64,000 bases of DNA from Gilvimarinus gilvus (GTDB lineage Bacteria > Pseudomonadota > Gammaproteobacteria > Pseudomonadales > Cellvibrionaceae). Shown piece by piece: positions 1-8,795 of the stretch. Every line of letters starts with the position of its first letter. Position 1 is the stretch's first letter. Both the position numbers and the translations under genes were made by a program. Location of the stretch: positions 62,001-126,000 of the forward strand of contig NZ_JAULRU010000418.1 of assembly GCF_030518155.1 (NCBI RefSeq). The letters are read 5' to 3'. Under the pieces are notes generated by a model, which searched no databases, had not been told where the DNA came from, and was given only the letters and a program-made list of their open reading frames with translations.

Positions 1-1
1 C

Positions 2-646
2 TGCGACGCCTGCGGCGGTAACGGCATGCAAAAAATCGAAATGAATTTTTTGCCGGATGTACGGGTGCCCTGTGATGTTTGCCAAGGCTGGCGTTTTAAC
101 GACGAAACCCTCAGCGTTAAATACAAGGGCAAGCATATCGGTGATGTGCTGGCCATGAACATCGACGAGGCCGCCGAGTTTTTTAAACCAATCTCAAAAG
201 TGCACCACGCCCTGTGTTTATTGCAGGATGTGGGCCTGGGCTATTTAACCCTGGGCCAACAGAGCCCGACCTTAAGCGGCGGGGAGGCGCAGCGCATTAA
301 GCTTGTGGCCGAACTCGCCAAAGCCCGCATGACGCCGGAAGATGCCAAAGGCAAACGCTTTCAGCACAATCTGTATGTGCTGGACGAACCCACTGTGGGC
401 TTGCATATGGCGGACGTGGACAAGTTGCTGCACGTGCTGCATCGGTTGGTGGATGCCGGCAACTCGGTGCTGGTGATTGAGCACAACCTGGATGTGGTGG
501 CCGAGGCGGACTGGATCATAGATATGGGGCCGGAAGGGGGTTCAGGTGGGGGGAGAGTTGTGGCGCAGGGCACGCCGGCGACCGTGGTTAAGCGTAAGAG
601 GTCGTTGACTGGGCGGTTTTTGGGGGAGGTTTTTAAAGGGGGGTAA
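2..646 (+). CDS. uvrA: UvrA excinuclease ABC subunit A, C-terminal part (5' end outside window)
   Basis: Damage-recognition ATPase of nucleotide excision repair; only the last 214 residues are present because the gene starts upstream of the window. The reading frame is open from base 2 and begins inside the C-terminal zinc finger (CDAC, then CDVC about 25 residues later, with the intervening IEMNFLPDV stretch typical of UvrA). It is followed by the second ATPase signature [11 protein letters not shown], the Walker B block [11 protein letters not shown] and the switch histidine region [11 protein letters not shown]. The ATG at 26 is internal, not the start. Identification of the UvrA family is secure; whether it is the main UvrA or the UvrA2 paralogue cannot be decided from this fragment. 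Confidence 0.95.
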   Translation, partial: CDACGGNGMQKIEMNFLPDVRVPCDVCQGWRFNDETLSVKYKGKHIGDVLAMNIDEAAEFFKPISKVHHALCLLQDVGLGYLTLGQQSPTLSGGEAQRIKLVAELAKARMTPEDAKGKRFQHNLYVLDEPTVGLHMADVDKLLHVLHRLVDAGNSVLVIEHNLDVVAEADWIIDMGPEGGSGGGRVVAQGTPATVVKRKRSLTGRFLGEVFKGG

Positions 647-650
647 CTTG

Positions 651-1297
651 TTTGTCAGTCGTCCGACTGCAGACATCTAGCTTTGTATTTATGCCCTATT
701 TCGCCGGGCGGGCGAGCTACTTCTTTGATGAGCAAAGAAGTAGCCAAGAAACTCACCCCGCATATCTCAGCCCTGCGGGTTCCCTCACTCCGGCAAATTT
801 GAGCGGTCGGAAAAAATCGCGTTCCCCCGCGCTTTTCCTTAATCGCGCGTCCATGCGCGATTAACCACTCAAATTTACCTGCGTTCGGCTGGATATGATG
901 GGGAAGGGGACTTCGTAGTTTAGTTTGTTTCCATGCCGTCAGACGTCAGCTATCTGTAGTGGCATACTGAATTTGGCCACCTGAGGAATGGTAGATTTGA
1001 CTTCAGTAAGAGGTTTACCGACGAGGTTAGAGTTTATAACCACAGCATGCAATATGTACCATATGGTGCATGTCAATCTTTCTCATTGCTTGCTAGATTG
1101 ACCAAGTTTTTGATTGGGCGTCGCATATTCGTATACGACTCAAGCTTGTCTCATATTTCAAGACATTATATCGCGTGTAGCCATGATCCAACAGGTAAAT
1201 ACGTTGCTTCCCATAGGGAGCTAATGACGAAATTTTCGCGTGGTAAAATGTAGCCAATTGAGCCCGATAGATTATTATATGTATAGGGAACGTTAAT
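651..1297. other. Intergenic region with structured repeat; no convincing gene
   Basis: About 650 bases between uvrA and the MACPF-like gene. Short frames at 652-864 and 1047-1253 have no family resemblance or good ribosome binding site. The left half holds a structured, GC-richer element (see the repeat entry); the right half is AT-rich and presumably carries the promoter of the gene at 1298. Confidence 0.6.
690..905. repeat. Structured intergenic repeat-like element
   Basis: Contains a perfect 11-bp hairpin (CTACTTCTTTG at 717-727 and its complement at 733-743, loop 5 nt). Further on, CAAATTTGAG near 795 and CTCAAATTT near 868 form a long-range inverted repeat around a GC-rich core. The composition and nested symmetry resemble dispersed non-coding repeats found after genes in gammaproteobacteria. 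Only one copy lies in this window, so repetition in the genome is inferred. Confidence 0.4.
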
Positions 1298-2920
1298 ATG
1301 CTTAATTTTAAGATAATTCTAGTGCTACTTTTTGGTTTGGGAGTTCTTAGCCAAAGTGCATTGAGTGGCGAGTATCATGATCAGTATAGTATCCGCTTAT
1401 TGGGTGGGTTTAACTCCCGTATGCCAAGTGAGGATCTGGCAAATTCAGGTTGTTATCAGATTGAAGTTGCTCTACCTGGAGAGAAGACCCGATTACTGAC
1501 ACCAGATGACGTTGATCGCATAAATAACACCGTTGGCAAAACTCCCCCTCAAGTGAGATTTGTTGATATAAGTGAAATTAGCACGAATGAAAAACTTTAT
1601 GAGGCTCTGGGGTTATCTATAACTGCCGCTGCAAAGTTTGGATTCGGAAAGGGTTCACTATCAACTGAAATTGAAAGAACTAGTTCGGTTTTAGATCAAA
1701 CTCTAATTTATCATCTGGGGGCAATAGCCGAGTTTCCCGTAGAGCATTTGGGTAATCGTCCAATTAAATTATCGAAAAATGGTAAATTTGTTCTAGATCT
1801 AGCAATTGAGAAGGGAAATCCAGAAGTCTTCTACGCTGCCTGTGGTACCCATGTTGTTACCAGTGTAACTCGTGGTGCTAGGGCGTCTCTTCTATACCAG
1901 TTTTTCGCATATCATAGTTCTTTGAAGGAAAAACTAAAATCTTCAGTTGATGCGTCTTTTAAAACTTACAGTGGCTCAATTGACTACCAAAAAGAGGCTC
2001 ACAGGGTATCGGACAGAATTGACTTTGAGCTTAAAGCGAGAGTTGTAGGGGGAGGGGTAGCTGATGATCAAGAATTGTATGATCTTATTGAGTTAGATCC
2101 TGGTGATCTTAAGGGGGCAAAAGCTATTCTTAGTAATGAGGCTAAAAGTTTTGCTAGAAAAAATTCAAAAATAATTGATTTCAATACTCGATCCGTGACT
2201 ACTCTGCCTGAGTTCATAAGTGCTTTTGGAGTGCAGCCTATTGTATATCAAGGCGAGGACGTTCTTAGGCGCCTGTATGATCTATTTGTTTCGGCTAAAT
2301 ACAATGAAGATCTTGCTGACAAAATTCTTGATTTGAATAGCAGTGATGGGGTGTTTTCTGATATTGAAAATACCCTTGAGAGTAAAGCGCAAATGTATTT
2401 CATAAAACAAAAAGAAGTTATGGCTGCTGGACAAAAATGTATAGCGGAGGGAATTTGTCAGTTGCCCTTTAGAAGATTGAGAAATATTGAGCCACAGGAA
2501 TATATTGAGAAATTCATCATTTTTCGCGGATGGAACAAGGAGGCTCTGTTCGTGCCAGATCGAAACCACCAGGCATACAATTTCAAGGGCCGCATTCGAT
2601 TGAGTGCTGTATTGAGGCCAACTTTTCCCGAATTTGTTAAATCTGTGGAGTTTCAAGTGGGGGATGAAATTCTGTCGTACGATGTGTCAGATACAATTTT
2701 ACTTTCAAGTTCTGGAAAAAATATGAAAATATTGGCATATGAAGATAGTGATTTTCCATGGCGTTGGTGTGAGTGGAATGCTCCACGTAAGTGCCAGAAT
2801 AATTCGGTAAAAGATGCAGAGAGCAGACTCCCTCTACTTTTCGACGGAAGTCGCACTATGAAGATGACAGCGGTGCTACTGAACGGCAAAAGTATTGAAG
2901 TAGAATTGCCCAACGAGTAA
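1298..2920 (+). CDS. Secreted MACPF-like (membrane attack complex/perforin superfamily) protein
   Basis: A 540-residue protein with a clear Sec signal peptide (residues 1-23, hydrophobic core followed by SALSG). The MACPF signature is recognisable as CGTHVVTSVTRGA at 182-194, corresponding to the family pattern GTH followed by hydrophobics and a glycine. It is flanked upstream by a region that fits the first membrane-insertion helices and downstream by the amphipathic SSLKEKLKSSVDASF segment. The C-terminal 130 residues (about 410-540) are Cys-containing and look like a separate beta-rich module. Family members insert oligomeric pores into membranes; target and function here are unknown. The gene is AT-rich compared with uvrA and the hydrolases, stands alone, and sits beside intron and transposase debris, which suggests acquisition. 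The second glycine of the classical GG motif is not obvious, so the assignment is moderate. Confidence 0.6.
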   Translation: MLNFKIILVLLFGLGVLSQSALSGEYHDQYSIRLLGGFNSRMPSEDLANSGCYQIEVALPGEKTRLLTPDDVDRINNTVGKTPPQVRFVDISEISTNEKLYEALGLSITAAAKFGFGKGSLSTEIERTSSVLDQTLIYHLGAIAEFPVEHLGNRPIKLSKNGKFVLDLAIEKGNPEVFYAACGTHVVTSVTRGARASLLYQFFAYHSSLKEKLKSSVDASFKTYSGSIDYQKEAHRVSDRIDFELKARVVGGGVADDQELYDLIELDPGDLKGAKAILSNEAKSFARKNSKIIDFNTRSVTTLPEFISAFGVQPIVYQGEDVLRRLYDLFVSAKYNEDLADKILDLNSSDGVFSDIENTLESKAQMYFIKQKEVMAAGQKCIAEGICQLPFRRLRNIEPQEYIEKFIIFRGWNKEALFVPDRNHQAYNFKGRIRLSAVLRPTFPEFVKSVEFQVGDEILSYDVSDTILLSSSGKNMKILAYEDSDFPWRWCEWNAPRKCQNNSVKDAESRLPLLFDGSRTMKMTAVLLNGKSIEVELPNE

Positions 2921-2993
2921 TGCTCTAATTCAGACGCGGCCGGATTAATCAGGCGAAACCAGTCAACGATCAACAGGGTTAAAGTCGATTGAC

Positions 2994-3010
2994 AAACACT
3001 AGGACAGCCA
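2994..3010. repeat. 17-bp direct repeat, left copy
   Basis: AAACACTAGGACAGCCA, identical to 3258-3274. It ends exactly where the group II intron-like sequence begins (GTGCGCC at 3011), so it occupies the position of a 5' exon/intron-binding site. Confidence 0.8.
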
Positions 3011-3257
3011 GTGCGCCAAGCAAAGCTGGCGCAAAGATTGGAGGTGCAAGTCCTCTATTTGGTAAGGCTTAGCAAGCCGCCAAAGCTTCGAGTCATGGGC
3101 GATAAGGGGTAACCCTTATGGTTAAGCGTTGACAGAAGAACACATAGGCGCAGTATTGAGCTCCGAAATCACAGGTTAAGACCGCCGACCATGTTGGGTG
3201 AATGGGAAGGCAATAGATGGCGTTGCGTTAAGCGAGTGATGTCATCGGTCTTCGGCA
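3011..3257 (+). mobile_element. Truncated group II intron (domain I remnant, no reverse transcriptase)
   Basis: The segment starts with GTGCGCC, matching the conserved GUGYG 5' end of group II introns, followed by the intron-typical TTGGAGGTGCAAGTCCTC block near 3039. After that come stretches like GAGTCATGGGCGATAAGG, CCGAAATCACAGGT and GGGTGAATGGGAAGGC, seen in domain I of bacterial introns with encoded reverse transcriptases. No intron-encoded protein and no domain V/VI hairpin follow. The insert is 247 bp and is bracketed by an identical 17-bp direct repeat, so it is a deletion derivative or a truncated retro-insertion. Confidence 0.6.
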
Positions 3258-3274
3258 AAACACTAGGACAGCCA
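3258..3274. repeat. 17-bp direct repeat, right copy
   Basis: Identical to 2994-3010; lies at the right edge of the intron remnant. Together the two copies look like a target-site duplication or a partial exon duplication. Confidence 0.8.
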
Positions 3275-3448
3275 CAAACTGAAAGAAAACTTTGATTTCG
3301 CCATGCCCTGTTTTCAATAGGTCGTTAAATTTAGGGAATGCTTAAAACTCAGCGCCTGCAAAGAGAATTTCAATCAATTCGATGAATTTCAGACATACGG
3401 CGCTCTACCTTTCGGCATAATCGTTGATTTTTCGGAAAAGGTTTATAT

Positions 3449-3684
3449 TTAAGCGGGAAACAGTCGTCGGCAGCTTTGAATGCCGCGCATCCATTTTTGA
3501 TTCAGGGATTCGCAAAGCTCCGTGATTTTGGTGGCAGAGCCTATGGCTTGACTGAATTTTCTTTCAATATGGCAGCAGCTTTCCAGCCAGTCGGTTGAGG
3601 GAATGTTGAGTCTCTCAAAAGTTGAGGGCAGTGAGTTGATTATCGCACCGTGCTTGTCATTGCACACCCTTTTTGGTGTCTATC
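3449..3684 (-). pseudogene. C-terminal remnant of a Y1 (IS200-like/REP-associated) transposase
   Basis: About 75 residues survive. The pattern of NDKHGAI, then a leucine-rich stretch, WLES, a basic/aromatic segment, GSATKI, and a terminal KWMRGIQSCRRLF matches the C-terminal tail I know from gammaproteobacterial Y1-type transposases annotated near REP elements (typically DKRGAI ... WLE ... RWLRG ... CR..F). The catalytic HUH and tyrosine part is missing and an in-frame stop lies just upstream, so this is a decayed fragment. Family assignment rests on recollection of the tail pattern. Confidence 0.45.
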
Positions 3685-3948
3685 TATTTAAGGACAGACT
3701 CCCGTTGTACGGTTGTGTGAGGCGCATAAGGCTAACCATAACGGCGGGATTTCGATTGAATTCTTTGTTATAGTTGTCCATCTGCAACAACTGCTTTGAC
3801 CTTATCTTATTTATATTATATATCCGCCCCGGCAATAATGGTTAGTTCAGATTCCCCAGTTTGTTAACAGAACAACAAATTTTAGGTAGTAAAGCGCCTA
3901 GATTGATGGTCATCAATCAATTAGCGTTATCGTTTTAAGGAGTAATGG

Positions 3949-4188
3949 ATGGAACAAGAAAGTAGTTTTTTGGCAGGAGCTTTAGATCTTAGTGTTGGTA
4001 GTATCGTCGCCGGGCTTATCGCGGCGGCGGTTTTGTTTCGTCTATTTTTTAATGACTTCGAGTCATTTATTGAAAGTATCAAATATTGGATAAGCCCAGA
4101 ATATAGATACGATAGAAGAGAAATGTTTTCGAGTGAGTGGTGGGGGTCCACACGCATTGTGCTGTGGGTAGGGCTGAGTATTGCATAG
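3949..4188 (+). CDS. Small predicted inner-membrane protein, 79 aa
   Basis: Begins with ATG preceded by a strong ribosome binding site (AAGGAG, about 7 nt upstream), which is the main reason to believe it is a gene. There is one clear transmembrane helix (residues about 15-33, SVGSIVAGLIAAAVLFRLF). An acidic/aromatic segment follows, then a second hydrophobic tail at the end (IVLWVGLSIA) that could re-enter the membrane. No family recognised. It is convergent with the c-di-GMP enzyme gene to its right. Function unknown. Confidence 0.5.
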   Translation: MEQESSFLAGALDLSVGSIVAGLIAAAVLFRLFFNDFESFIESIKYWISPEYRYDRREMFSSEWWGSTRIVLWVGLSIA

Positions 4189-4301
4189 CCTACGGCGTGA
4201 ACAGTTTATAAGGGCTATTGAGAGTGATGGGGCGGTCAAGGGCACCGTGTCGCCAATGTCACGTCTTCGTTAGGAGTACACTTACATCACGCCAAAGTAT
4301 C

Positions 4302-4342
4302 AAAAGTAAGGCCCGAGCCCCTATGGTCCGGTGGGCCTTACT
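4302..4342 (-). terminator. Rho-independent terminator of the GGDEF-EAL gene
   Basis: On the minus strand AGTAAGGCCC and GGGCCTTACT (10 perfect pairs, 18-nt loop) are followed by a short T run. It lies about 30 bp after the stop codon of the minus-strand gene. Confidence 0.6.
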
Positions 4343-4373
4343 GAACAGTGAGTGTCCATTTCCTTGCGTATTG

Positions 4374-6923
4374 TCAATCGCTATCGGGCTCGTCTCCGCG
4401 CAGTAAGCTTTCAAAATCGTCGGCTGTAACAGGGCGGCTAAAATAGAACCCTTGAGATTGGTCACAATTGTTGTCGCGTAAAAACGACTCCTGCTCGACC
4501 GTTTCGACGCCCTCGGCGATCACGGTAAGGCTCAGGGTTTTTCCCATCGCGATAATGGCCTGGGTGATAGCTTTATCTTCATAATTTGACGGTATATCTC
4601 TAATAAACGAACTATCCACTTTTAGCGTATCAATAGGAAACTTCTTAATTTGCGCCAGTGATGAGTAACCAACGCCGAAATCATCAATGGCAAGACGTAC
4701 ACCCAATGCTTTTATTTTTTTCAAAATATCGATAGCCCGCTCGGTGTTTTGCATTACCATACTCTCGGTAATTTCTAGCTCGAGTTTTTCGGGTGGAAGG
4801 CCGGAATCCTTCAGGGCAGATTCTATGTCGGAGATTAAATACTCGTCATAGAACTGACGAGGCGACAGGTTAACGGCAATACAAACTGGTAACAGGCCCT
4901 GTTGCTGCCAATATGCGCTTTGCTGGCAGGCAGTCCTCAACACCCAGCGGCCAATCATGACAATAAGCCCGGTCTCTTCGGCTAAGGGAATAAAATCAGC
5001 GGGGGAGACCACACCCAAAATGGGATGTTGCCATCGCACTAGAGCTTCTACACCGGCCACACGGCCTGTTTTTAAATCGCGTTTGGCCTGATAATTCAAA
5101 AACAACTGATCTCTATCTACGGCTAAGCGTAGATGATTTTCTAAATCTAAGCGCTCTAAAGAGCGCGCCTGAAGATCGGGCGAGTAAAATTGGTAGGTGT
5201 TTTTACCTTCTTCTTTCGCCCGGTACATGGCTATATCGGCATTTTTCATTAAGCTTTGAGCGTCTAGTGCTTCGCCCGGATACATGCACACCCCGACGCT
5301 GGCGGTAATGCGACAATCCTGTCCAAGAATAGTAATAGGGTCGACTGCGGTGGCAATTAACTTTTCTGCGATTTTGCGGGCGTCTTGCTCGGAGTGAATT
5401 TCCTGTAACAGCACAACAAACTCATCCCCTCCCAGTCGTGCGACAACATCGCTGGCGCGTAGAGTTTTAGTAAATCTCTGGCCAATTGTTTGCAGTAATT
5501 GGTCGCCGGCGTCGTGCCCCAGAGTGTCATTGATATTCTTAAACCGGTCAAGATCAATAAACATGACCGCAAAAATCCGATTGTGTCGTTCGGCTGATTT
5601 AATCGCCACCTCTAAAATTTCATGAAACATTAAGCGATTTGGCAACTCAGTCAGACTGTCGTGTGTTGCCAGAAAGTGAACCTTCTCTTCAGATTGGCGT
5701 CGCGCTGTAATGTCCTGGCCAATCCCTCTGTAGCCGGTAAACTTACCTCTATCATCAAATACAGGAAGTCCGTTAAGGCTAACAAATCGCGGGGCATCGC
5801 CAGATGTATTGCAACGCAGTTCAAAATTTCGAAATGGCTCGTGCCGTTGCTGTGCTGCTTCCACTTCAGTCCAGCTTGCGCTTAAAGGGGCGCAATTGGG
5901 TAGCGTAGCAATGGTATGCCCAAGAATCTCGGCTTCTGTGAAACCAGATTTGTTGTTCGGATCAGTAAGGCCGGTAAATTCGCCATTATTGTTTTGCTCC
6001 CAATACCAATCCGATGAAAGTTCTGTCAGGCTACGGAATCGGGCTTCGCTATCTCTTAGTGCTAATTCAGCAACACGGCGGCGGCTAATATCGCGCCCGA
6101 TACCTACCAAACCAATAATTTCTTCACTGTCGTTGTAAATTGGGATTTTAGTGGTAAGCAGCCACCGAGTGCGACCGGAAGACTTATCGAGGGCCGGCTC
6201 CTCACGCTCGCGCAAGGAATCACCGCTAAAAAGGACTTTCTTCTCATCTTCCAGATACTGTTGTGCCAACGGAGCAGGAAAATAGTCAAAATCAGTATGC
6301 CCTACAATATCTACAGGTGTGGTCCCCATGCTTTCAGCAACAGCGCGATTGGCTAATAGAAAGCGACTACTAAGGTCCTTAGCATAAATGTTGTCGGGTA
6401 GGGCATCGATCAGTGTTCGCATCAACTGCCGCTCTTTTCCCAGCGTAGCGGCCAACTGCTCGAGCTCTGCGGTGCGTTTGGTGACTCTTTTCTCCAACTC
6501 GCGATTGAGCTCCTGCGTCCTCGTTGTGCTAGCGCGATTGGTGGTAATGTCGCGAGTAATCCCCATCAGGCCGATTATTGTTCCCTCACTGTCACGCAGT
6601 GGAACCTTGGTGGTGGAGTACCATCGATACTGGCCGGTTTTGATGTCGAGCATCTTCTCTTCACGATCGACAATAGCCTCACCTGACTGAATAACGCTCT
6701 GATCATCTTGATAGTAGGCTTTGGCGAGTTCTTCCGGGTAAAGGTCGAAGTCGCTTTTTCCGAGCATTTCGTCGGTGGAGGCGAGACCATAGAGGTTGGC
6801 AAGCGCGACATTGACAAACAAGAAGCGGCTATCAAGATCTTTGGCGTATACCAGATCCAGAGAATTTGCCGCAAGGGTGCGCAACAGAAGTTGATCCATA
6901 GAGGTGGTTGCAGTTGGGGGCAT
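4374..6923 (-). CDS. PAS-PAS-PAS-GGDEF-EAL cyclic-di-GMP synthase/phosphodiesterase
   Basis: Cytoplasmic 849-residue signalling enzyme that can make and degrade c-di-GMP. Domain order: PAS 1 (about 12-130), a coiled coil (about 132-168), PAS 2 (about 170-285), PAS 3 (about 290-410), GGDEF (about 415-580) and EAL (about 595-840). The GGDEF motif is intact at 498-502 and is preceded by RASD at 489-492, spaced correctly for the product-inhibition I-site. The EAL signature (EALVRWQHP) is at 626-634 and DDFGVGYSSL is present later, so both halves look catalytically competent. No transmembrane segments, so the input is probably a cytosolic ligand, redox or gas signal through the PAS domains. The start ATG has a good Shine-Dalgarno (TGAGGA). 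Stands alone between convergent and divergent neighbours. Confidence 0.95.
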   Translation of the reverse strand: MPPTATTSMDQLLLRTLAANSLDLVYAKDLDSRFLFVNVALANLYGLASTDEMLGKSDFDLYPEELAKAYYQDDQSVIQSGEAIVDREEKMLDIKTGQYRWYSTTKVPLRDSEGTIIGLMGITRDITTNRASTTRTQELNRELEKRVTKRTAELEQLAATLGKERQLMRTLIDALPDNIYAKDLSSRFLLANRAVAESMGTTPVDIVGHTDFDYFPAPLAQQYLEDEKKVLFSGDSLREREEPALDKSSGRTRWLLTTKIPIYNDSEEIIGLVGIGRDISRRRVAELALRDSEARFRSLTELSSDWYWEQNNNGEFTGLTDPNNKSGFTEAEILGHTIATLPNCAPLSASWTEVEAAQQRHEPFRNFELRCNTSGDAPRFVSLNGLPVFDDRGKFTGYRGIGQDITARRQSEEKVHFLATHDSLTELPNRLMFHEILEVAIKSAERHNRIFAVMFIDLDRFKNINDTLGHDAGDQLLQTIGQRFTKTLRASDVVARLGGDEFVVLLQEIHSEQDARKIAEKLIATAVDPITILGQDCRITASVGVCMYPGEALDAQSLMKNADIAMYRAKEEGKNTYQFYSPDLQARSLERLDLENHLRLAVDRDQLFLNYQAKRDLKTGRVAGVEALVRWQHPILGVVSPADFIPLAEETGLIVMIGRWVLRTACQQSAYWQQQGLLPVCIAVNLSPRQFYDEYLISDIESALKDSGLPPEKLELEITESMVMQNTERAIDILKKIKALGVRLAIDDFGVGYSSLAQIKKFPIDTLKVDSSFIRDIPSNYEDKAITQAIIAMGKTLSLTVIAEGVETVEQESFLRDNNCDQSQGFYFSRPVTADDFESLLRGDEPDSD

Positions 6924-7263
6924 CAGATCCTCAGTTGCTTATTAGAATAGTTGAAATATCCTGCCTGATAGCGTGTGTTTTGTCATTACTATTTCGTGGT
7001 TTATATGTATTTAATCTAAGGAATCTCTGATCAAGTATCCAGCGGTCTCTGTAAGCCCCGCTGTGCGCGGCCAAAACACTCCCTTCGTTGCGTTGTTTTT
7101 CTTGCCAAGGGCGACGGCCATTACCTGCGAAGCCCGGTCTTAGGTACTGAGCGTTTTGGACTCGCGCACAGACGACTGGAGACTTACGAGAGGATCCCTC
7201 AATGCGGAGCGAGAAATTACGCGAAATTGATAACAGAGGCCGTGGCGAGCTTTGAGATATGCC
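6924..7263. other. Intergenic region
   Basis: Holds the promoter of the c-di-GMP gene at its left end and, at the right, the GH43 terminator. The middle (about 7020-7260) has no convincing gene or repeat that I can name. Confidence 0.5.
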
Positions 7264-7293
7264 GAAAAAAACCGGCGTCTTCTCAGGCGCCGA
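7264..7293 (-). terminator. Terminator of the GH43 gene
   Basis: Minus strand reads CGGCG, a 10-nt loop, CGCCG and then a run of seven T; about 40 bp after the stop codon of the minus-strand GH43 gene. Confidence 0.7.
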
Positions 7294-7334
7294 CCTTAGT
7301 TACTCTGTGAAAGAGCAGTGCTTGCTAGACAATA

Positions 7335-8795
7335 TTACTGGTACTCAACACGCCACAATTGTGGTGCGCCGCTCCAGTATTCCCACTGACGAATGTCGCC
7401 GCCGTCTTCGGTACTCCACTCGAACACGTCCAGGGCTTTGCCACTGAAACGGGAAACAATACCAAAGGTGCCGTTGCCCTCGTCGATGATTTGCCATTGC
7501 TGGTTTTCACCGCCGAAGTATTCCCACTGGCGAATTTCACCGCCGTCTTCAGTACTCCATTCGTAAACATCCAGCGATTTTCCGCTGTGTGCTGCGCGAA
7601 TCGAATAGTAACCGTTGTTGAGATTCACGATATCCCACTCTTGGTTGGCGCTGCCGTTGTCTTCCCATTGCACAACATTGGCACCATCGTCATGGCTACC
7701 AGAGGCAACCTCTAGCAATTTGCCGCTGTGTACAGACGAGAATGATACACGGCCATTGGGTAGTATGCCGCTTGGCTCATCAGCCAGGGTGAAGTTGCGT
7801 GTGAATGTTGGCCAGCCATTGGAGAAATTGATTTGCATGATATCCATGCGGGCGGGCCAGCCGTTAGCGGTTGTACCGTCGTAGTAGTGGAAGTTTGCCA
7901 AGTGTTGGCCGTAGTTGTTCAGGTAACCAAAATGACCGGGGCCAATGTAGACGCCTTCGGTGGCGAGAACAGTGCTGCCGCCGTAATTCCACAGGTCAAC
8001 GCCGCCGCGGTCACGAAATGGCCCGGTTGGGCTGGTAGAGCGTCCCATAACGACATAATAGTTGCTGGAGTTGCCTGCACAGCAATCGCCCAGGTTGGCA
8101 AACATGTAGTAGTAGCCATTCATATATTGAACTTGCGCGGCTTCAAACTCGTGCCAGGCGCCGTTGTTGCCAACCACAGGGTAGCGGTTACCGTTCAGCA
8201 AGTGGCCCGTGTTTGGGTTAATTGGGCGTACGTAAATCCCCGCGTAGTGCGAGCCATATACCATCCACACGTTATTGTTGGCATCGCGGTACAGACCGGC
8301 GTCAATAACGTTAACGGGTTGGCCACCAGAGTAAGGCTCGTCAACGGTTGAGACAACCATACCCAAATCTCGCCAGTTCGGATTGTTGAGCGAGTCGGTT
8401 ACCATTACACCAATTGCCGACTTCATGCCGGTGGCGGTTGAAAATGCCGAATAGTACAAATAGTAGCGGCCATTCATTTCAATGATATCGGGTGCCCAGA
8501 AGTTTCCGTCAAAGCCCGGAACTTTACTGTTAATCCAGCTGGGATATGTGTTGGGTGGCACCGGTGAGGGGCCGCGCGACCAATTTACCAAATCGGTCGA
8601 GTAGAGGGCATTAATTGGAAAATTGGATGCTCCGGCACCAGTGCCGAATGTCCAATAGGTATCACCATCTTTAACAATGGTGGAGGGATCGTGGATGTCA
8701 GTTGTGCCGTTTAAATTAATTGCTTGGGCTTGCAGGGCAACGAGAAACCCAAAGCATAGGCATGCGAATTTTGACATGTAGTTCGTTACTTTCAT
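7335..8795 (-). CDS. GH43 endo-1,5-alpha-L-arabinanase-like enzyme with C-terminal ricin-type lectin domain
   Basis: Secreted 486-residue enzyme; signal peptide at 1-25 (ends QAQA). The five-bladed propeller of GH43 fills about 28-345, with the three acidic residues in their family contexts: Asp36 in HDPST (base), Asp165 in VIDAG (pKa modulator) and Glu218 in HEFEAAQ (acid). WAPDI and YLYYSAF are typical of arabinanase-like GH43 proteins. The last 135 residues form a ricin-B-like (CBM13-type) domain with repeated QW-containing motifs (NQEWDI, NQQWQI, PQLWRV). It probably cuts arabinan in pectin or arabinogalactan. A paralogue with the same architecture lies at 30560-31954, and both share an upstream inverted repeat. 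Confidence 0.88.
   Translation of the reverse strand: MKVTNYMSKFACLCFGFLVALQAQAINLNGTTDIHDPSTIVKDGDTYWTFGTGAGASNFPINALYSTDLVNWSRGPSPVPPNTYPSWINSKVPGFDGNFWAPDIIEMNGRYYLYYSAFSTATGMKSAIGVMVTDSLNNPNWRDLGMVVSTVDEPYSGGQPVNVIDAGLYRDANNNVWMVYGSHYAGIYVRPINPNTGHLLNGNRYPVVGNNGAWHEFEAAQVQYMNGYYYMFANLGDCCAGNSSNYYVVMGRSTSPTGPFRDRGGVDLWNYGGSTVLATEGVYIGPGHFGYLNNYGQHLANFHYYDGTTANGWPARMDIMQINFSNGWPTFTRNFTLADEPSGILPNGRVSFSSVHSGKLLEVASGSHDDGANVVQWEDNGSANQEWDIVNLNNGYYSIRAAHSGKSLDVYEWSTEDGGEIRQWEYFGGENQQWQIIDEGNGTFGIVSRFSGKALDVFEWSTEDGGDIRQWEYWSGAPQLWRVEYQ

Larger units (their letters stand above)
2921..3948. other. Gene-poor region with mobile-element debris
   Basis: About 1 kb without an intact gene. It holds the group II intron remnant with its flanking direct repeats, the transposase remnant (both listed separately), and AT-rich sequence up to the small membrane protein gene at 3949. 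Confidence 0.6.

Noticed and set aside
652-864. 70-codon frame after uvrA
   Set aside because: Coincides with the structured repeat element; peptide is of low plausibility and lacks a binding site.
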